From Streptomyces zhihengii (GTDB lineage: Bacteria; Actinomycetota; Actinomycetes; Streptomycetales; Streptomycetaceae): a stretch of 64,000 bases of DNA. The position numbers and the translations under genes are program-made. Positions within the stretch are counted from its first letter, which is position 1. Every line of letters starts with the position of its first letter. This document shows positions 19,602 through 29,308 of the stretch, piece after piece. The DNA lies in NCBI RefSeq assembly GCF_016919245.1, contig NZ_JAFEJA010000001.1, forward strand, positions 5,481,501 to 5,545,500, in the 5' to 3' direction. The notes under the pieces are model-generated. The model was given only the letters and a program-made list of their open reading frames with translations, made no database searches and was not told the DNA's origin.

Positions 19602-19645
19602 GGCGGACCTCACTTCCCGTACGGGAAGCGGGTCCGCCTTTCGTT
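19602..19645 (+). terminator. Intrinsic terminator after rpmA
   Basis: A two-part stem: GGCGGACC (19602-19609) pairs with GGTCCGCC (19631-19638), enclosing TTCCCGT/ACGGGAA. It is followed by TTTCGTTTGTT, one of the few T-rich tails in the window. obgE, 67 bases further on, may be reached by readthrough or by its own promoter. Confidence 0.8.
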
Positions 19646-19711
19646 TGTTGTAGAGACAGACATTTCCATCGGTTTTTCCGCAGGACCCACCCATTCACTG
19701 GAGGCACACCC

Positions 19712-21148
19712 ATGACCACCTTCGTGGACCGCGTCGAGCTGCATGTCGCCGCGGGTAACGGAGGCCACGGCTGTGCCTCCGTGCACCGGGAGAAGTTCAA
19801 GCCCCTCGGCGGCCCGGACGGCGGCAACGGCGGCCGCGGCGGCGACGTCATCCTGGTCGTCGACCAGTCCGTGACGACGCTGCTGGACTACCACCACAGC
19901 CCGCACCGCAAGGCCACCAACGGCAAGCCCGGCGAGGGCGGCAACCGCTCCGGCAAGGACGGCCAAGACCTCGTGCTGCCCGTGCCGGACGGCACCGTCG
20001 TCCTCGACAAGCAGGGCAACGTCCTCGCCGACCTGGTCGGCCAGGGCACCACCTACGTCGCCGCCGACGGCGGCCGCGGCGGTCTCGGCAACGCGGCGCT
20101 CGCCTCCGCCCGCCGCAAGGCCCCCGGCTTCGCGCTGCTCGGTGAGCCGGGCCGGGCCGGCGATGTCGTCCTGGAGCTCAAGACCGTCGCCGACGTGGCG
20201 CTCGTCGGGTACCCGAGCGCGGGCAAGTCCTCGCTGATCTCGGTGCTCAGCGCGGCCAAGCCGAAGATCGCCGACTACCCCTTCACCACGCTCGTCCCGA
20301 ACCTGGGTGTCGTGACCGCCGGTTCGACGGTCTACACGATCGCCGACGTCCCCGGTCTGATCCCGGGCGCCAGCCAGGGCCGTGGCCTGGGCCTGGAGTT
20401 CCTGCGCCATGTCGAGCGCTGCTCGGTGCTGGTGCACGTCCTGGACACGGCCACCCTGGAGTCCGACCGGGACCCGGTCTCCGACCTCGACGTCATCGAG
20501 GAGGAGCTGCGCCAGTACGGCGGCCTCGACGACCGTCCGCGCATCGTCGTCCTCAACAAGATCGACATCCCGGACGGCCAGGACCTCGCCGACATGATCC
20601 GGCCGGATCTTGAGGCGCGCGGCTACCGCGTGCTGGAGGTCTCCGCCGTGGCCCACAAGGGCCTGAAGGAGCTGTCGTTCGCTCTCGCCGAGATCGTCGC
20701 CGAGGCGCGTGCGGCGAAGCCGGTCGAGGAGGCGACCCGTATCGTCATCCGCCCGAAGGCGGTCGACGACGCCGGGTTCACCGTCACCGCGGAGGAGGAC
20801 GACCTGTACCGGGTGCGCGGCGAGAAGCCGGAGCGCTGGGTGCGGCAGACGGACTTCAACAACGACGAGGCCGTCGGCTACCTGGCCGACCGCCTCAACC
20901 GCCTCGGTGTCGAGGACGCCCTGATGAAGGCCGGCGCCCGGGCGGGCGACGGCGTCGCGATCGGCCCCGAGGACAACGCGGTCGTCTTCGACTGGGAGCC
21001 GACGATGATGGCCGGTGCGGAGATGCTCGGCCGCCGTGGCGAGGACCACCGCCTGGAGGCCCCGCGTCCGGCCGCCCAGCGCCGCCGGGACCGCGAGGCG
21101 GAGCGGGACGAGGCACAGCGCGAGTTCGAGGGCTTCGACCCCTTCTGA
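19712..21148 (+). CDS. obgE: Obg-family GTPase
   Basis: A 478-residue essential GTPase linked to 50S assembly, stringent response and, in Streptomyces, to onset of aerial growth. Domains: glycine-rich Obg fold (1-158), G domain (160-330) with G1 [15 protein letters not shown]2 [13 protein letters not shown]3 DVPGLIPGA and G4 LNKID, then the OCT domain (about 345-430) and a charged tail. TGGAGG stands nine bases before ATG 19712. Position after rplU-rpmA is conserved in most bacteria. Confidence 0.98.
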   Translation: MTTFVDRVELHVAAGNGGHGCASVHREKFKPLGGPDGGNGGRGGDVILVVDQSVTTLLDYHHSPHRKATNGKPGEGGNRSGKDGQDLVLPVPDGTVVLDKQGNVLADLVGQGTTYVAADGGRGGLGNAALASARRKAPGFALLGEPGRAGDVVLELKTVADVALVGYPSAGKSSLISVLSAAKPKIADYPFTTLVPNLGVVTAGSTVYTIADVPGLIPGASQGRGLGLEFLRHVERCSVLVHVLDTATLESDRDPVSDLDVIEEELRQYGGLDDRPRIVVLNKIDIPDGQDLADMIRPDLEARGYRVLEVSAVAHKGLKELSFALAEIVAEARAAKPVEEATRIVIRPKAVDDAGFTVTAEEDDLYRVRGEKPERWVRQTDFNNDEAVGYLADRLNRLGVEDALMKAGARAGDGVAIGPEDNAVVFDWEPTMMAGAEMLGRRGEDHRLEAPRPAAQRRRDREAERDEAQREFEGFDPF

Positions 21149-21156
21149 CGGCACCC

Positions 21157-21184
21157 GCCCGGCGGCCCTTCCGGGCCGCCGGGC
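21157..21184 (+). terminator. Hairpin terminator after obgE
   Basis: A 12-bp GC stem (GCCCGGCGGCCC with its complement) and TTCC loop, starting eight bases after the obgE stop. It separates the ribosome-related genes from the wall-polymer locus. Confidence 0.75.
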
Positions 21185-21288
21185 CGGGCGGTACTCCGGC
21201 GCCTCCCGGCGGAACGGCGTCGCTCCCGCACCCGTCATACTGGACGAGTTCACGTTGTTTTCCCTTGATGTTCGAGGAGTCGCCCGCC

Positions 21289-23022
21289 GTGCGAAATCCC
21301 GAGGCACCCAGGCTGCTTGGGGTCTACCGCCGAGCCGTCCCGGAGAGCGTGAGGCGGGCGATCGTTTCGCAGGTCGACGCCGACATGCGCCGCCGCCTGA
21401 AGATGCGCATCGCCAACGGCACCGCCGTCGCCGAGCGCATCCGCGCGGGCCGCGTCGCCCGGCGCTACGAGGCCCTCGCGTCCGGGCCCGACCGGGCCGT
21501 CGTCCCGATCGGCCAGGAGCCGAAGGTCGCCCTCGTCGACGAGGGCATGACGCCGCTCCGGGCCCGCCGGGAGAACCTCGCCCTGGTGCTGGGCGCCCTG
21601 GAGGGCGCCGGGATCGAGCACTTCTGCGTCCGCGGCCGCTCCGAGACCGCCTCCGCGGTCGCCGTCCGCGTCGAGGACCGCGAGGCCGTGCTGAAGGCGC
21701 TCGCCGCAGCCTGCTCCGACAAGCCGGGATACGCCACCGTCGTCCGCGGCAACGGCGCCGTGCCCCAGGCGTCCCTGCCGGGCTACGAGGCGTCGACCTG
21801 GCGCCGGCTGCGGGACGCCGACGTCGTGCGGGTCACCTGGTACCGCACCGACCTGACGCGCCAGCTCAAGCTCGGCACCCAGTACGGCTGCGACATCGAG
21901 TTCTGGTTCGAGGAGGAGGGCGAACTCACCGCCCCCCGCCCGGGCAAGCTGGCCCAGGCCCTGCCGCTGACGGGCGACACCGTCACCGTGTCCGAGTCGT
22001 ACTTCACCAGCCTCGCCCCCCGGGAGTCCGAGGACGGGGCCCTGGTGCCGACCCGGCCCGAACTGGCCGTGGTCCACACCGACGAGGTCACCTTCCCCGT
22101 CGACGTCGTCTACACCTGGGTCGACGGCGCCGACCCGGCGTGGCTGCGGCGGCGGGCCGAGTTCTCCGGCGAGGGCTACCACGCGGAGGCCGCCAACGCC
22201 GCCCGCTACCTCAGCCGCGACGAGCTGCGCTACTCGCTGCGCTCGCTCCACATGTACGCGCCCTGGGTGCGCACCATCTACCTGGTGACGGACGACCAGA
22301 CGCCCTCCTGGCTGAACACCGAGGTCCCCGGCCTGAAGGTGGTCTCCCACAAGGACGTCTTCCGCTCCTCGGGCGGGCTGCCGACGTTCAACTCGCACGC
22401 CATCGAGAGCCAGTTGCACCACATCGAGGGCCTCTCGGAGCACTTCCTCTACTTCAACGACGACGTGATGCTCGGCAACGAGGTGACGCCCGGGGACTTC
22501 TTCCTCTCCAACGGCCTCACCAAGTTCTTCCCCTCGCCGGCCCTGGTGCCGCTCGGGGAGAAGACCGCCGGCGACCCGCCCGTCGCGGCGGCCGGCAAGA
22601 ACAACCGCCGGCTGATCGAGGAGCGCTACGGCAAGGTGCTCGTGCAGAAGATGAAGCACATGCCGCACCCGCTGCGGCGCAGTGTGCTCACCGAGATCGA
22701 GACGGAGTTCGAGTTCGAGTACCGCGCGACCGAGGGCAGCCGGTTCCGCAGCATCGACGACATCTCCATCGCCTCCTCGCTGCACCACTACTACGCGTAC
22801 CACACCCAGCGGGCCCTGCCGTCGGCGCTGCCCTACACGTATCTGGACCTGACGCACCCGTGGACGGAGGCCCGGCTCGGCCGGCTGCTCGCCAACCGCG
22901 ACAAGACGGTGTTCTGCGTCAACGACACGGTCTCCACCGAGCAGGACGTGACGGGCCAGAAGGACCTGATCACGCCGTTCCTGGAGGCGTACTTCCCGGT
23001 GCGGAGCCCGTTCGAGAAGTAG
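21289..23022 (+). CDS. Stealth-family sugar-phosphate transferase
   Basis: A 577-residue Stealth protein. This family transfers hexose-1-phosphate units to build capsule or wall polymers with phosphodiester links. Conserved region CR1 is [16 protein letters not shown] (about residue 268), CR2 is [20 protein letters not shown] with TDDQTPSWL, and the later blocks include [25 protein letters not shown] and HPLRRSVL. The 260-residue N-terminal part matches the middle part of the converging gene at 23104, so the two are paralogues. I prefer GTG 21289, with GAGGAG nine bases upstream; ATG 21268 in frame has no Shine-Dalgarno. Which sugar phosphate is used cannot be read from the sequence. Confidence 0.9.
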   Translation: MRNPEAPRLLGVYRRAVPESVRRAIVSQVDADMRRRLKMRIANGTAVAERIRAGRVARRYEALASGPDRAVVPIGQEPKVALVDEGMTPLRARRENLALVLGALEGAGIEHFCVRGRSETASAVAVRVEDREAVLKALAAACSDKPGYATVVRGNGAVPQASLPGYEASTWRRLRDADVVRVTWYRTDLTRQLKLGTQYGCDIEFWFEEEGELTAPRPGKLAQALPLTGDTVTVSESYFTSLAPRESEDGALVPTRPELAVVHTDEVTFPVDVVYTWVDGADPAWLRRRAEFSGEGYHAEAANAARYLSRDELRYSLRSLHMYAPWVRTIYLVTDDQTPSWLNTEVPGLKVVSHKDVFRSSGGLPTFNSHAIESQLHHIEGLSEHFLYFNDDVMLGNEVTPGDFFLSNGLTKFFPSPALVPLGEKTAGDPPVAAAGKNNRRLIEERYGKVLVQKMKHMPHPLRRSVLTEIETEFEFEYRATEGSRFRSIDDISIASSLHHYYAYHTQRALPSALPYTYLDLTHPWTEARLGRLLANRDKTVFCVNDTVSTEQDVTGQKDLITPFLEAYFPVRSPFEK

Positions 23023-23046
23023 CGGTCCGCTCCGCCCCACGAGAGA

Positions 23047-23080
23047 GGGCCCGCACCGTCCGTCCGGACGGTGCGGGCCC
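23047..23080. terminator. Bidirectional hairpin terminator between converging Stealth genes
   Basis: A perfect 15-bp stem with a 4-base loop lies centrally in the 81-base gap between the stop codons of the two converging genes, so it can serve both strands. Confidence 0.85.
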
Positions 23081-23103
23081 TTCGCCGTGAGGTCCGGCGG
23101 CGG

Positions 23104-25914
23104 TCAGTCGCGCTCGAAGCGCGAGCGGACCGGGAAGTAGGCGTTCAGGAAGGCGCGCAGCACGCGGTCCTGCTCGTCCACCGGCACCTCGGCGTCGGCC
23201 GACTCGCCGATGCAGAACACGTCGTGGCTCCGCGAGGCCAGCAGCCGGCTGAGCACGGTGTGGTGCTCGTAGTTGCCGACGTTGATGTAGCTGCACGAGA
23301 TCAGCGCGGGCACCGAGCGGCCGGTGAGGTAGCCGTAGTGGTGGTGCAGCGACGAGGTGAGGGACAGGTCCGTGTTCGCGCGGAACGGGTTGCGGGCGGT
23401 GGCCGACACCTCCTCGGGGAAGCGCTCGGCGATCTCCGCCAGCACGCTGCGGCGCAGCGGGTGCGGGGCGTGCAGGAAGCCGTGGGTGGCGACCCGCCCG
23501 AACGCCTCCTCCAGCAGGGCCCGGTTGTTCTTGGCGGCGGCGAAGTAGCCCTCGTCGTCGGGCGACGGGTCGCTCGGCGGCACCGCGGTCGGCGAACGGA
23601 ACAGCTTGGCGAGGCCGTTGCTCATGAAGAACGAGCTCGCCGTCAGCGGACGCCCGATGAACACGTCGTCGTTGAGGTAGAGGAAGTGCTCCGAGAGGCC
23701 GTCGATGCGGTGCAACTGGCTCTCGATGGCGTGCGAGTTGAACGTCGGCAGCCACTCGGGGTCGGTGAAGATGTCGCGGTGGCTGACGACCTCGATGCCG
23801 GGCTGGTCGGTGTCCAGCCAGGAGGGCGTCTGGTCGTCCGTCACCAGGTAGACGGTGCGCACCCAGGGGGCGAACATCGCCAGCGACCGCAGCGAGTACC
23901 GCAGTTCGTCCCGGTTGCGGAAGCGGACGTCACCGCTGTCGGCGTCGTCGACGGGCATGTCCATGCGCCGGCGGACGGTGTCCCGGCGCTCGCGCCAGGC
24001 CGGGTCGGTGTCGTCGACCCAGGTGTAGACGACGTCGACGGGGAAGTCGACGTCCCACATCAGCTTCTTGGTGAACTGGTTCAGCGTCGGATAGGCGTGC
24101 TCGCCGACCTGGAGCTTCGCGGTGGCCTCCAGCGAGGGCAGCCGGCGGCCGAGGAGCGTCGCGGACCGGGGGCTGTTGCGCCAGCCGTCCTCGTCCTCGT
24201 CCCAGAACTCGACGGTGCAGCCGTAGGCCGGTCCGTAGCGCAGGGTCCGGCTCGGGCTCGTCACCGGCTTGAAGACGCGGACGCCGGCGATGTCGCCGAC
24301 ACCCTCCAGCCGCTCGGCGAGCACGGCGCCGGGCGCCGCGCCCCGCGGGGTGATCAGCTCGCCGTAGACCGGCTGGCCCGCCAGCTCGGTGGCCAGCGCC
24401 CGCAGCGCGTCCGCGCGCCGCTCGACCGGCACGGCGAGCAGGTGCGGGACACCGTCGTTGCGGACGAGGACGAAGGGGATCCCGGCGTTCTCGAACGCGC
24501 CGGCCGTGATCTCCAGGTTGAGATCGGCCATCGTCGGCCCGTTTATGTCGTTGCGCTCCTCGGCCAGGCGGCCGGCGGAACGGATCAGGGACCGGTCCTG
24601 CGCCTGGATGAGGACCTCGCGGGCCTTCTGCTCGTCGGCGGAGTTCGCGAGGTGGGAGACCGGGGCGGCGACGCTGAAGCTCTTGGTGCCGCCCGCGGCG
24701 ATGCGCAGGGCGGTGCGGTCGGCGCGGGCGGCGAGCCGCTCGGGGGTGTCCCGGGCGGCGAGGAGGCGCTCGAAGAGCTCCTCCCACTGCGCGGTGATCT
24801 TCTCGCCGGAGAAGCGCTCGTTGACCCCGGCCCGGGCGGCCTTGCCGAAGGCGTGCCGGGTCTCGTCGTCGCTCATCAGCCGGGACATGGCGGAGGCGAG
24901 GGAGTCGATGTCGCCCGGCGGGACGAGCAGTCCGTCCACGTCGTGCCGGATGATCTCAGCCGGGCCGGTGACGATGTCGTAGGCGATCACCGGTACACCG
25001 GCGGCGAACACCTCCAGCAGCACCAGCGGGAACGCCTCGTTGCGCGACGGCAGCAGGCAGAGCGCGGCCTTGGCCCACTCCTGCTCCATCTGGTCGGAGC
25101 GGCCCATGAGTTCGACGTGCGAGTGCAGGCCGAGCCCTTCGACGAGCCGGCGCAGCCTGACGAGCTGGGGACCGTCGCCGAAGATGCGCAGCGTCCAGTC
25201 CGGGAAGTCGTCACGGACCTTGTGGAAGGCGTTGATCGCGTGGTCGAGCTGCTTCTCCGGGGTCATCCGGGCGGCGAGGACGATGGTCCTGCTCTCCAGG
25301 TCGGAGCGCTGGCGGTAGCCGTCCGGCACCGCGTTCGGGATGTGGACCAGCTCGGGCGCGGCGGCCTGGAGCGAGTCGGCGAACCAGTCGTTGGTGCGTT
25401 CGGTGAGCGAGACCAGGGCGTCGAGCATGGGCCCGTACACGAGCAGCGGCTCGCCGGTGACGCCGCGGAGCTGGGAGGCGCGGTGCTCCTGGTGCACGGT
25501 GACGACACGGGAGGGGGCGAGCTCGGCGACGGCGGCCATCAGGGCCGGGGTCGTGCTGACCAGGATGTCGGCGTCCAGCTCGGCGAGTTCCCGCTTCAGC
25601 TCGACGTCGGAGAGCCGGTTGAAGGTGCTCTCCCAGGACGGCTTGATGATCTCGCTGGGCAGCGAGGCCAGCGTGCGGCACGCCTCGGCGTTCAGCGAGG
25701 AGGAGCGCACCGGGCGCTCGGTGGAGCCGGTCCGGTCGATCAGGTAGCGCCGCTCGACCTTCCTGGCCGCGGCGAAGAACGGCTCCTGGCGGGTCTTGAA
25801 GACGCTGAGGACCTCGACCTCGTGACGGGGCGCGAGGTGGATCGCCTGGGTGTAGGCGGCCATCTCGGTGCCGCCCATCTCGTCGCCCCAGGTGAGCAGA
25901 AACGTGATCTTCAT
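23104..25914 (-). CDS. GT4 glycosyltransferase fused to a Stealth phosphotransferase
   Basis: A 936-residue two-enzyme fusion. Residues 1-390 form a GT-B fold GT4 glycosyltransferase (start KITFLLTWGDEMGGTEMAAY; sugar-nucleotide motif NEAFPLVLLEVFAAG near 300). Residues about 420-936 are a Stealth phosphotransferase with CR1 [16 protein letters not shown] near 625, CR2 [20 protein letters not shown], and HPLRRSVL near the C-terminus, paralogous to the protein at 21289. A single polypeptide could add a sugar and then a sugar phosphate, making a glycosyl-phosphate repeat. The start overlaps the upstream stop as ATGA (25911-25914), with GAGG before it, so it is translationally coupled to the 339-residue protein. 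Confidence 0.9.
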   Translation of the reverse strand: MKITFLLTWGDEMGGTEMAAYTQAIHLAPRHEVEVLSVFKTRQEPFFAAARKVERRYLIDRTGSTERPVRSSSLNAEACRTLASLPSEIIKPSWESTFNRLSDVELKRELAELDADILVSTTPALMAAVAELAPSRVVTVHQEHRASQLRGVTGEPLLVYGPMLDALVSLTERTNDWFADSLQAAAPELVHIPNAVPDGYRQRSDLESRTIVLAARMTPEKQLDHAINAFHKVRDDFPDWTLRIFGDGPQLVRLRRLVEGLGLHSHVELMGRSDQMEQEWAKAALCLLPSRNEAFPLVLLEVFAAGVPVIAYDIVTGPAEIIRHDVDGLLVPPGDIDSLASAMSRLMSDDETRHAFGKAARAGVNERFSGEKITAQWEELFERLLAARDTPERLAARADRTALRIAAGGTKSFSVAAPVSHLANSADEQKAREVLIQAQDRSLIRSAGRLAEERNDINGPTMADLNLEITAGAFENAGIPFVLVRNDGVPHLLAVPVERRADALRALATELAGQPVYGELITPRGAAPGAVLAERLEGVGDIAGVRVFKPVTSPSRTLRYGPAYGCTVEFWDEDEDGWRNSPRSATLLGRRLPSLEATAKLQVGEHAYPTLNQFTKKLMWDVDFPVDVVYTWVDDTDPAWRERRDTVRRRMDMPVDDADSGDVRFRNRDELRYSLRSLAMFAPWVRTVYLVTDDQTPSWLDTDQPGIEVVSHRDIFTDPEWLPTFNSHAIESQLHRIDGLSEHFLYLNDDVFIGRPLTASSFFMSNGLAKLFRSPTAVPPSDPSPDDEGYFAAAKNNRALLEEAFGRVATHGFLHAPHPLRRSVLAEIAERFPEEVSATARNPFRANTDLSLTSSLHHHYGYLTGRSVPALISCSYINVGNYEHHTVLSRLLASRSHDVFCIGESADAEVPVDEQDRVLRAFLNAYFPVRSRFERD

Positions 25915-26930
25915 GCGATGTCCTCAGTGCTTCGGAGCGCCGGTTCGAGTTCTGCGCAGGCGACGGTGAGTGCCCCTGCCGCCGTGACATGGGCGTGCAC
26001 CCGCAGGAGGGCTCCGTTGTCCAGGGCGATGATGCGGAACGGTGTGCGGTACACCTGCTTGGGGTGGCGGACGTCCGTCAGCCGGCGGGCGATCCGCAGC
26101 CGGCTGCCGCCGGCCCGCAGGAAGAGGTCCCAGGTGCGGGAGGCACCGCGGCCGCCGCCCATGCGGTCGAGCGGCACGTCGAAGGTGAAGCGGTCGCCCT
26201 CCCAGCGGGGCTTCGCCGAGGCGGTCAGGCTGCCCCGGCGGGCGACGGCCTCGGCCGTCCCGGATCCGTCCGGGTCCCGGCCGACGAGGCGGCCGTACAC
26301 GGTCACCCGGTCCCACCGCAGGTCGAACGAGGTGAGCTCGGCGTGCGGGCGGGCGGGGCGGACCTTCAGCAGGGCGAAGCCGTCGACGGAGCGGACCGGC
26401 CGGAAGACGGTGCCGTCCACGGGCGACGGGGAGTAGGTAAGGGTCGGGCCGTCGGAGATCTCGGCGTGCGCCGCCGCCGTGACCCTGACCCGGCGGGTCT
26501 GCCCCGCGGCGTCCGTGAGGAGCACGGTCAGCCGCCAGATGCCGGTCCCGAGGACGGGCCCGCGGGTGCCCGGGCCCGGCCGGTCGCGGTGGCGCAGGGG
26601 CACGGTCGCGGTGAGCAGCAGGGCGCCGTCGGCCTGGGGCTCCAGCTCCAGCGGGACGCGTTCGCGGCTGGTGCCGTGGGACAGCATGAGGTCGGCCGAC
26701 GCGATGTCACCGCCCGGCACGGAGACCGCGAAATTCAGGGTCCGGCCGCTGGAGACCGAGTAGTGGACGGGCCGGAGTTGTGCGCGTGGCCGGATTCCAC
26801 CGCCGATCGCGGGGACGGTGTGCAATTGCTCGACGCGACGTCGTACACGTACGGCGGCCCGGCGAGCACGCTTGGCAGCGCCCACCGCATAGGGCAGCAG
26901 TGAGTCACTCACAGCGTTCCCGGCTTCCAT
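25911..26930 (-). CDS. TarS-like beta-domain protein without a transferase domain
   Basis: A 339-residue protein with no catalytic domain that I can recognise. After a basic N-terminus (residues 15-40) it appears to consist of beta-sandwich units with a repeated G-x-W-x-L-x-V/L pattern: GIWRLTVLL near residue 130 and RTWDLFLRAGG near 280. The C-terminal block (TWDLFLRAGGSRLRIARRL) aligns with VWDFHIRC...VRIGRLLDD in the GT4 protein at 30563 and with GFWDAWVTVRG in the GT2 protein at 43013, and resembles the C-terminal domains of teichoic-acid glycosyltransferase TarS. It may hold or orient a wall-polymer enzyme. Start ATG 26930; GTG 26912 (SDSLLPYAVG) is also possible. Coupled by ATGA to the next gene. 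Confidence 0.7.
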   Translation of the reverse strand: MEAGNAVSDSLLPYAVGAAKRARRAAVRVRRRVEQLHTVPAIGGGIRPRAQLRPVHYSVSSGRTLNFAVSVPGGDIASADLMLSHGTSRERVPLELEPQADGALLLTATVPLRHRDRPGPGTRGPVLGTGIWRLTVLLTDAAGQTRRVRVTAAAHAEISDGPTLTYSPSPVDGTVFRPVRSVDGFALLKVRPARPHAELTSFDLRWDRVTVYGRLVGRDPDGSGTAEAVARRGSLTASAKPRWEGDRFTFDVPLDRMGGGRGASRTWDLFLRAGGSRLRIARRLTDVRHPKQVYRTPFRIIALDNGALLRVHAHVTAAGALTVACAELEPALRSTEDIA

Positions 26931-27104
26931 TCAGATCTGATGGTCAGCGTCGCATGGTGCCAAGAATGAGCATCATCGGCAAGTTGACTCATAATTCGAA
27001 CCTTATGTGACGGCGATCACTCGTCCAGGTGAAACCTGTCGTCATTTTTCTCCTCTTTACCAGTGGCCGATCCGGGTGATCGGCACCGACGTGAAGAGGG
27101 AGAC
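26931..27104. promoter_or_regulatory. Divergent promoter region, low G+C
   Basis: This 174-base gap between two divergent genes is much richer in A and T than its surroundings (for example TTGACTCATAATTCGAACC near 26985, and a T-rich run near 27045-27058). It must hold promoters for both directions. TTGACT is a good -35 for the + strand, but I find no -10 at ideal spacing. Confidence 0.45.
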
Positions 27105-29264
27105 ATGGCTCGCCGTACCGAAACTCATTGTTCCGCACTCTCGCGGCGGGCCGTACTGGCCGCCGTCGCGGGAGCCTCGGCGGCGGGCATGATGAGCGGT
27201 TGCGTCGCGGCGCCCCGCCCCGTCCCTTCGGACGCCCCGGGAGCGGCCGGCGGTTCCGGCACGCCGGTCGGCCGGGTCGGCGCCCAGCCCCGCCGGGCCT
27301 TCGCCCGTACGGGCGAGGCCCGGGTGATGCAGATCGTCGCCCATCCCGACGACGACCTGTTCTTCATGAACCCCGACGTGGCGCAGACCATCGAGGGCGG
27401 CGTCCCGGTCACCTCCGTCTACGTCACGGACGGGGGATCCTTCGGGGTCAACAAGGTGCCCGGCAGGCCCGCCCCCGCCGCGGACGTCCCCGCCTACGTC
27501 TCCGCGCGCCAGCAGGGCCTGCGCCAGGCGTACGCCCAGATGATGGGGCTGCCCCTGTTCACCCCCTGGGAGCGGGCGGCCGTCCGGCTGCCCGGCGGGC
27601 GGGAGGCCGAGCTCAACCGGCTGGACCACCTGGGCCGGCGCGTCGACCTGGTCTTCCTCAATCTGCGCATGCACGCCAAGGCCGGCGGCACCGCCGTGAA
27701 CCTCACCCATCTGTGGAAGAGCCCGGGGGTGCTGCTGCCCACCCAGCCCGCCCCCGGGTCGCCCGTGAGCGGTGCCTTCTCGTACGGCCACGACGACCTC
27801 GTCGAGGCCCTCGTGGCGCTGCTCCGCCGCTACCGACCCACCCTGATACGCACGCTGGACCCCGACCCCGACGCCCAGGTGCACGACCAGCGGCATCCGC
27901 GCGGCAGCGACCAGCGCGGGTACTCGGACCACCCGGACCACACGGCGGCGGCGCTCTTCGCCTGGCGCGCGCTGACCTCCTGGGCGGCGGGCCCGGGTGG
28001 TGCCGCCGGGGCGCCCGCCTTCCAGACCGAGGCGTACCGGGGCTACTACAACCAGCGCTGGCCGCACAATCTGCCCCCGGAGACGGTCGCGCTGAAGACA
28101 CGGCACCTGAACGCCTACGGCGGCGACCCGTCCTGGGGGTGCGGCAACGGTTCCGGCTGCGGCGACTACGCGATCGGGAGCGACCGGGTCCTGGCGTCGG
28201 ACCGCGGCTGGGTGCGCAGCACCCACCGGCGGTACCCGACCGCGGGCCCGCGGGCCGTCGTCGACGCCGACGACGGCCGCACGACGGTCTACGCGGTGCT
28301 CGGCACCCGTCTGGCGCGCTGGGCCGGACGGCCGGACGGCACACCGGGCGACCCCGAGGACCTCGGCGGCGGCCCGCTCGCGCCCGCCATAGCCGTGGCC
28401 ACCGCGGCGGACGGCGCCCATCTGGTCTTCGCGCTGCGGTTCTCCCGGCTGGGGGCCGGTGTGCGGCACAACCTCCGGGAGGTCGTGATGCTGCGGCACG
28501 GTCCCCGGGGCGAGGGCGCGGGGGAGACCTGGGAGAGCCTCGGCAGCCCCGAGACGGAGCCCCGCCGCACCCGGCTGACCGGCACCCCCGTCGCGGTGAC
28601 CGGGGCGGACGGCCGTACCCATCTCTTCGTGCGCAACGGGCGCAAGGGCGTCAGTACCCGGGTGCGCGACCCGAAGGGCACCTGGTCGCCCTGGCGGCGG
28701 CTGCCCGGCGGGCACGTCCAGGAGGGACTGGCCGCGACGGTCGACGGCGACGGCCGTGTCCACCTGTTCGCCGCCTCGTCCGGCTGGATGGAGCACTGGG
28801 CCCAGCGCGGCTCCGGCGGCAGGCTGAAGAAGGGGTCCCGGCGGCTCGTCGCCCGGCCCGGTGACGTCCCGGACGCGGTCACCGCCGCGGACGGCTCGGT
28901 GCTGGTCGGCTACCGGCGCGTCGCCAGCGACCGCGTGAGGGTCGAGCGCCTCGCCGCCGGCCGCCCCGCCCGCTGGTCGACTGTGGCTGACCGGCCCGCC
29001 CCCGGCTACGGCCGGGTCGCCCTCGTCGGCGGCCGGCGGCCCGAGGCGTCCGACCTGCGCATCGCGGTCGGCGGGGGAGCGTTCGGCGGACCGGAGGGCG
29101 ACGGCACCGTGATCCGGGCCGCCGCCCGGGGCACCGCCGCCCCCGTGCTCGGCACGCCGACGACCGCCGTCGCACCCGGCGGCGGCCCCGCCGTGATGGT
29201 CGTGCTCGGGCTGGACGGCAGCCCGCAGGTGACCCGGGTGCGCGAGGGCGGCGGCAGCGCCTGA
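27105..29264 (+). CDS. Exported PIG-L family deacetylase with beta-propeller
   Basis: A 719-residue secreted protein. The N-terminus has a twin-arginine signal (SRRAVLAAVAGASAAG) ending in a lipobox-like MSGC, so it is probably a Tat-exported lipoprotein, although Met at -3 is uncommon. Residues about 60-330 form a PIG-L (LmbE-like) de-N-acetylase with zinc motif AHPDDD and a second histidine motif SDHPDHT. The remaining 370 residues contain repeated short beta blades (VAVTGADGRTHLFVRN and similar), as in lectin-like propellers. Outside the cell it could remove acetyl groups from wall-polymer amino sugars; this is inference from the neighbours. ATG 27105 has GAGGGAGAC upstream. Confidence 0.85.
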   Translation: MARRTETHCSALSRRAVLAAVAGASAAGMMSGCVAAPRPVPSDAPGAAGGSGTPVGRVGAQPRRAFARTGEARVMQIVAHPDDDLFFMNPDVAQTIEGGVPVTSVYVTDGGSFGVNKVPGRPAPAADVPAYVSARQQGLRQAYAQMMGLPLFTPWERAAVRLPGGREAELNRLDHLGRRVDLVFLNLRMHAKAGGTAVNLTHLWKSPGVLLPTQPAPGSPVSGAFSYGHDDLVEALVALLRRYRPTLIRTLDPDPDAQVHDQRHPRGSDQRGYSDHPDHTAAALFAWRALTSWAAGPGGAAGAPAFQTEAYRGYYNQRWPHNLPPETVALKTRHLNAYGGDPSWGCGNGSGCGDYAIGSDRVLASDRGWVRSTHRRYPTAGPRAVVDADDGRTTVYAVLGTRLARWAGRPDGTPGDPEDLGGGPLAPAIAVATAADGAHLVFALRFSRLGAGVRHNLREVVMLRHGPRGEGAGETWESLGSPETEPRRTRLTGTPVAVTGADGRTHLFVRNGRKGVSTRVRDPKGTWSPWRRLPGGHVQEGLAATVDGDGRVHLFAASSGWMEHWAQRGSGGRLKKGSRRLVARPGDVPDAVTAADGSVLVGYRRVASDRVRVERLAAGRPARWSTVADRPAPGYGRVALVGGRRPEASDLRIAVGGGAFGGPEGDGTVIRAAARGTAAPVLGTPTTAVAPGGGPAVMVVLGLDGSPQVTRVREGGGSA

Positions 29265-29296
29265 GAGGGCCGGGCGGGGCGCCGGGGACGGTCTTC

Positions 29297-29302
29297 TAGA
29301 AT
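29297..29302 (+). promoter_or_regulatory. -10 element for a leaderless epimerase mRNA
   Basis: TAGAAT lies six bases before the ATG at 29309, within the 44-base gap after the deacetylase. No Shine-Dalgarno is present, so a leaderless transcript starting at the A of ATG is likely. Confidence 0.65.
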
Positions 29303-29308
29303 GAGCGG

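Noticed and set aside
22970..23755. A minus-strand frame overlapping the end of the GT4-Stealth gene
   Set aside because: It is an out-of-frame shadow with Pro/Arg-rich sequence; the true gene ends at 23104 after its conserved C-terminus.
23071..26436. A plus-strand open frame of about 1120 codons opposite the GT4-Stealth fusion
   Set aside because: The minus-strand frame has clear GT4 and Stealth motifs and the ATGA coupling; the plus-strand product is an Arg/Gly/Val-rich shadow.
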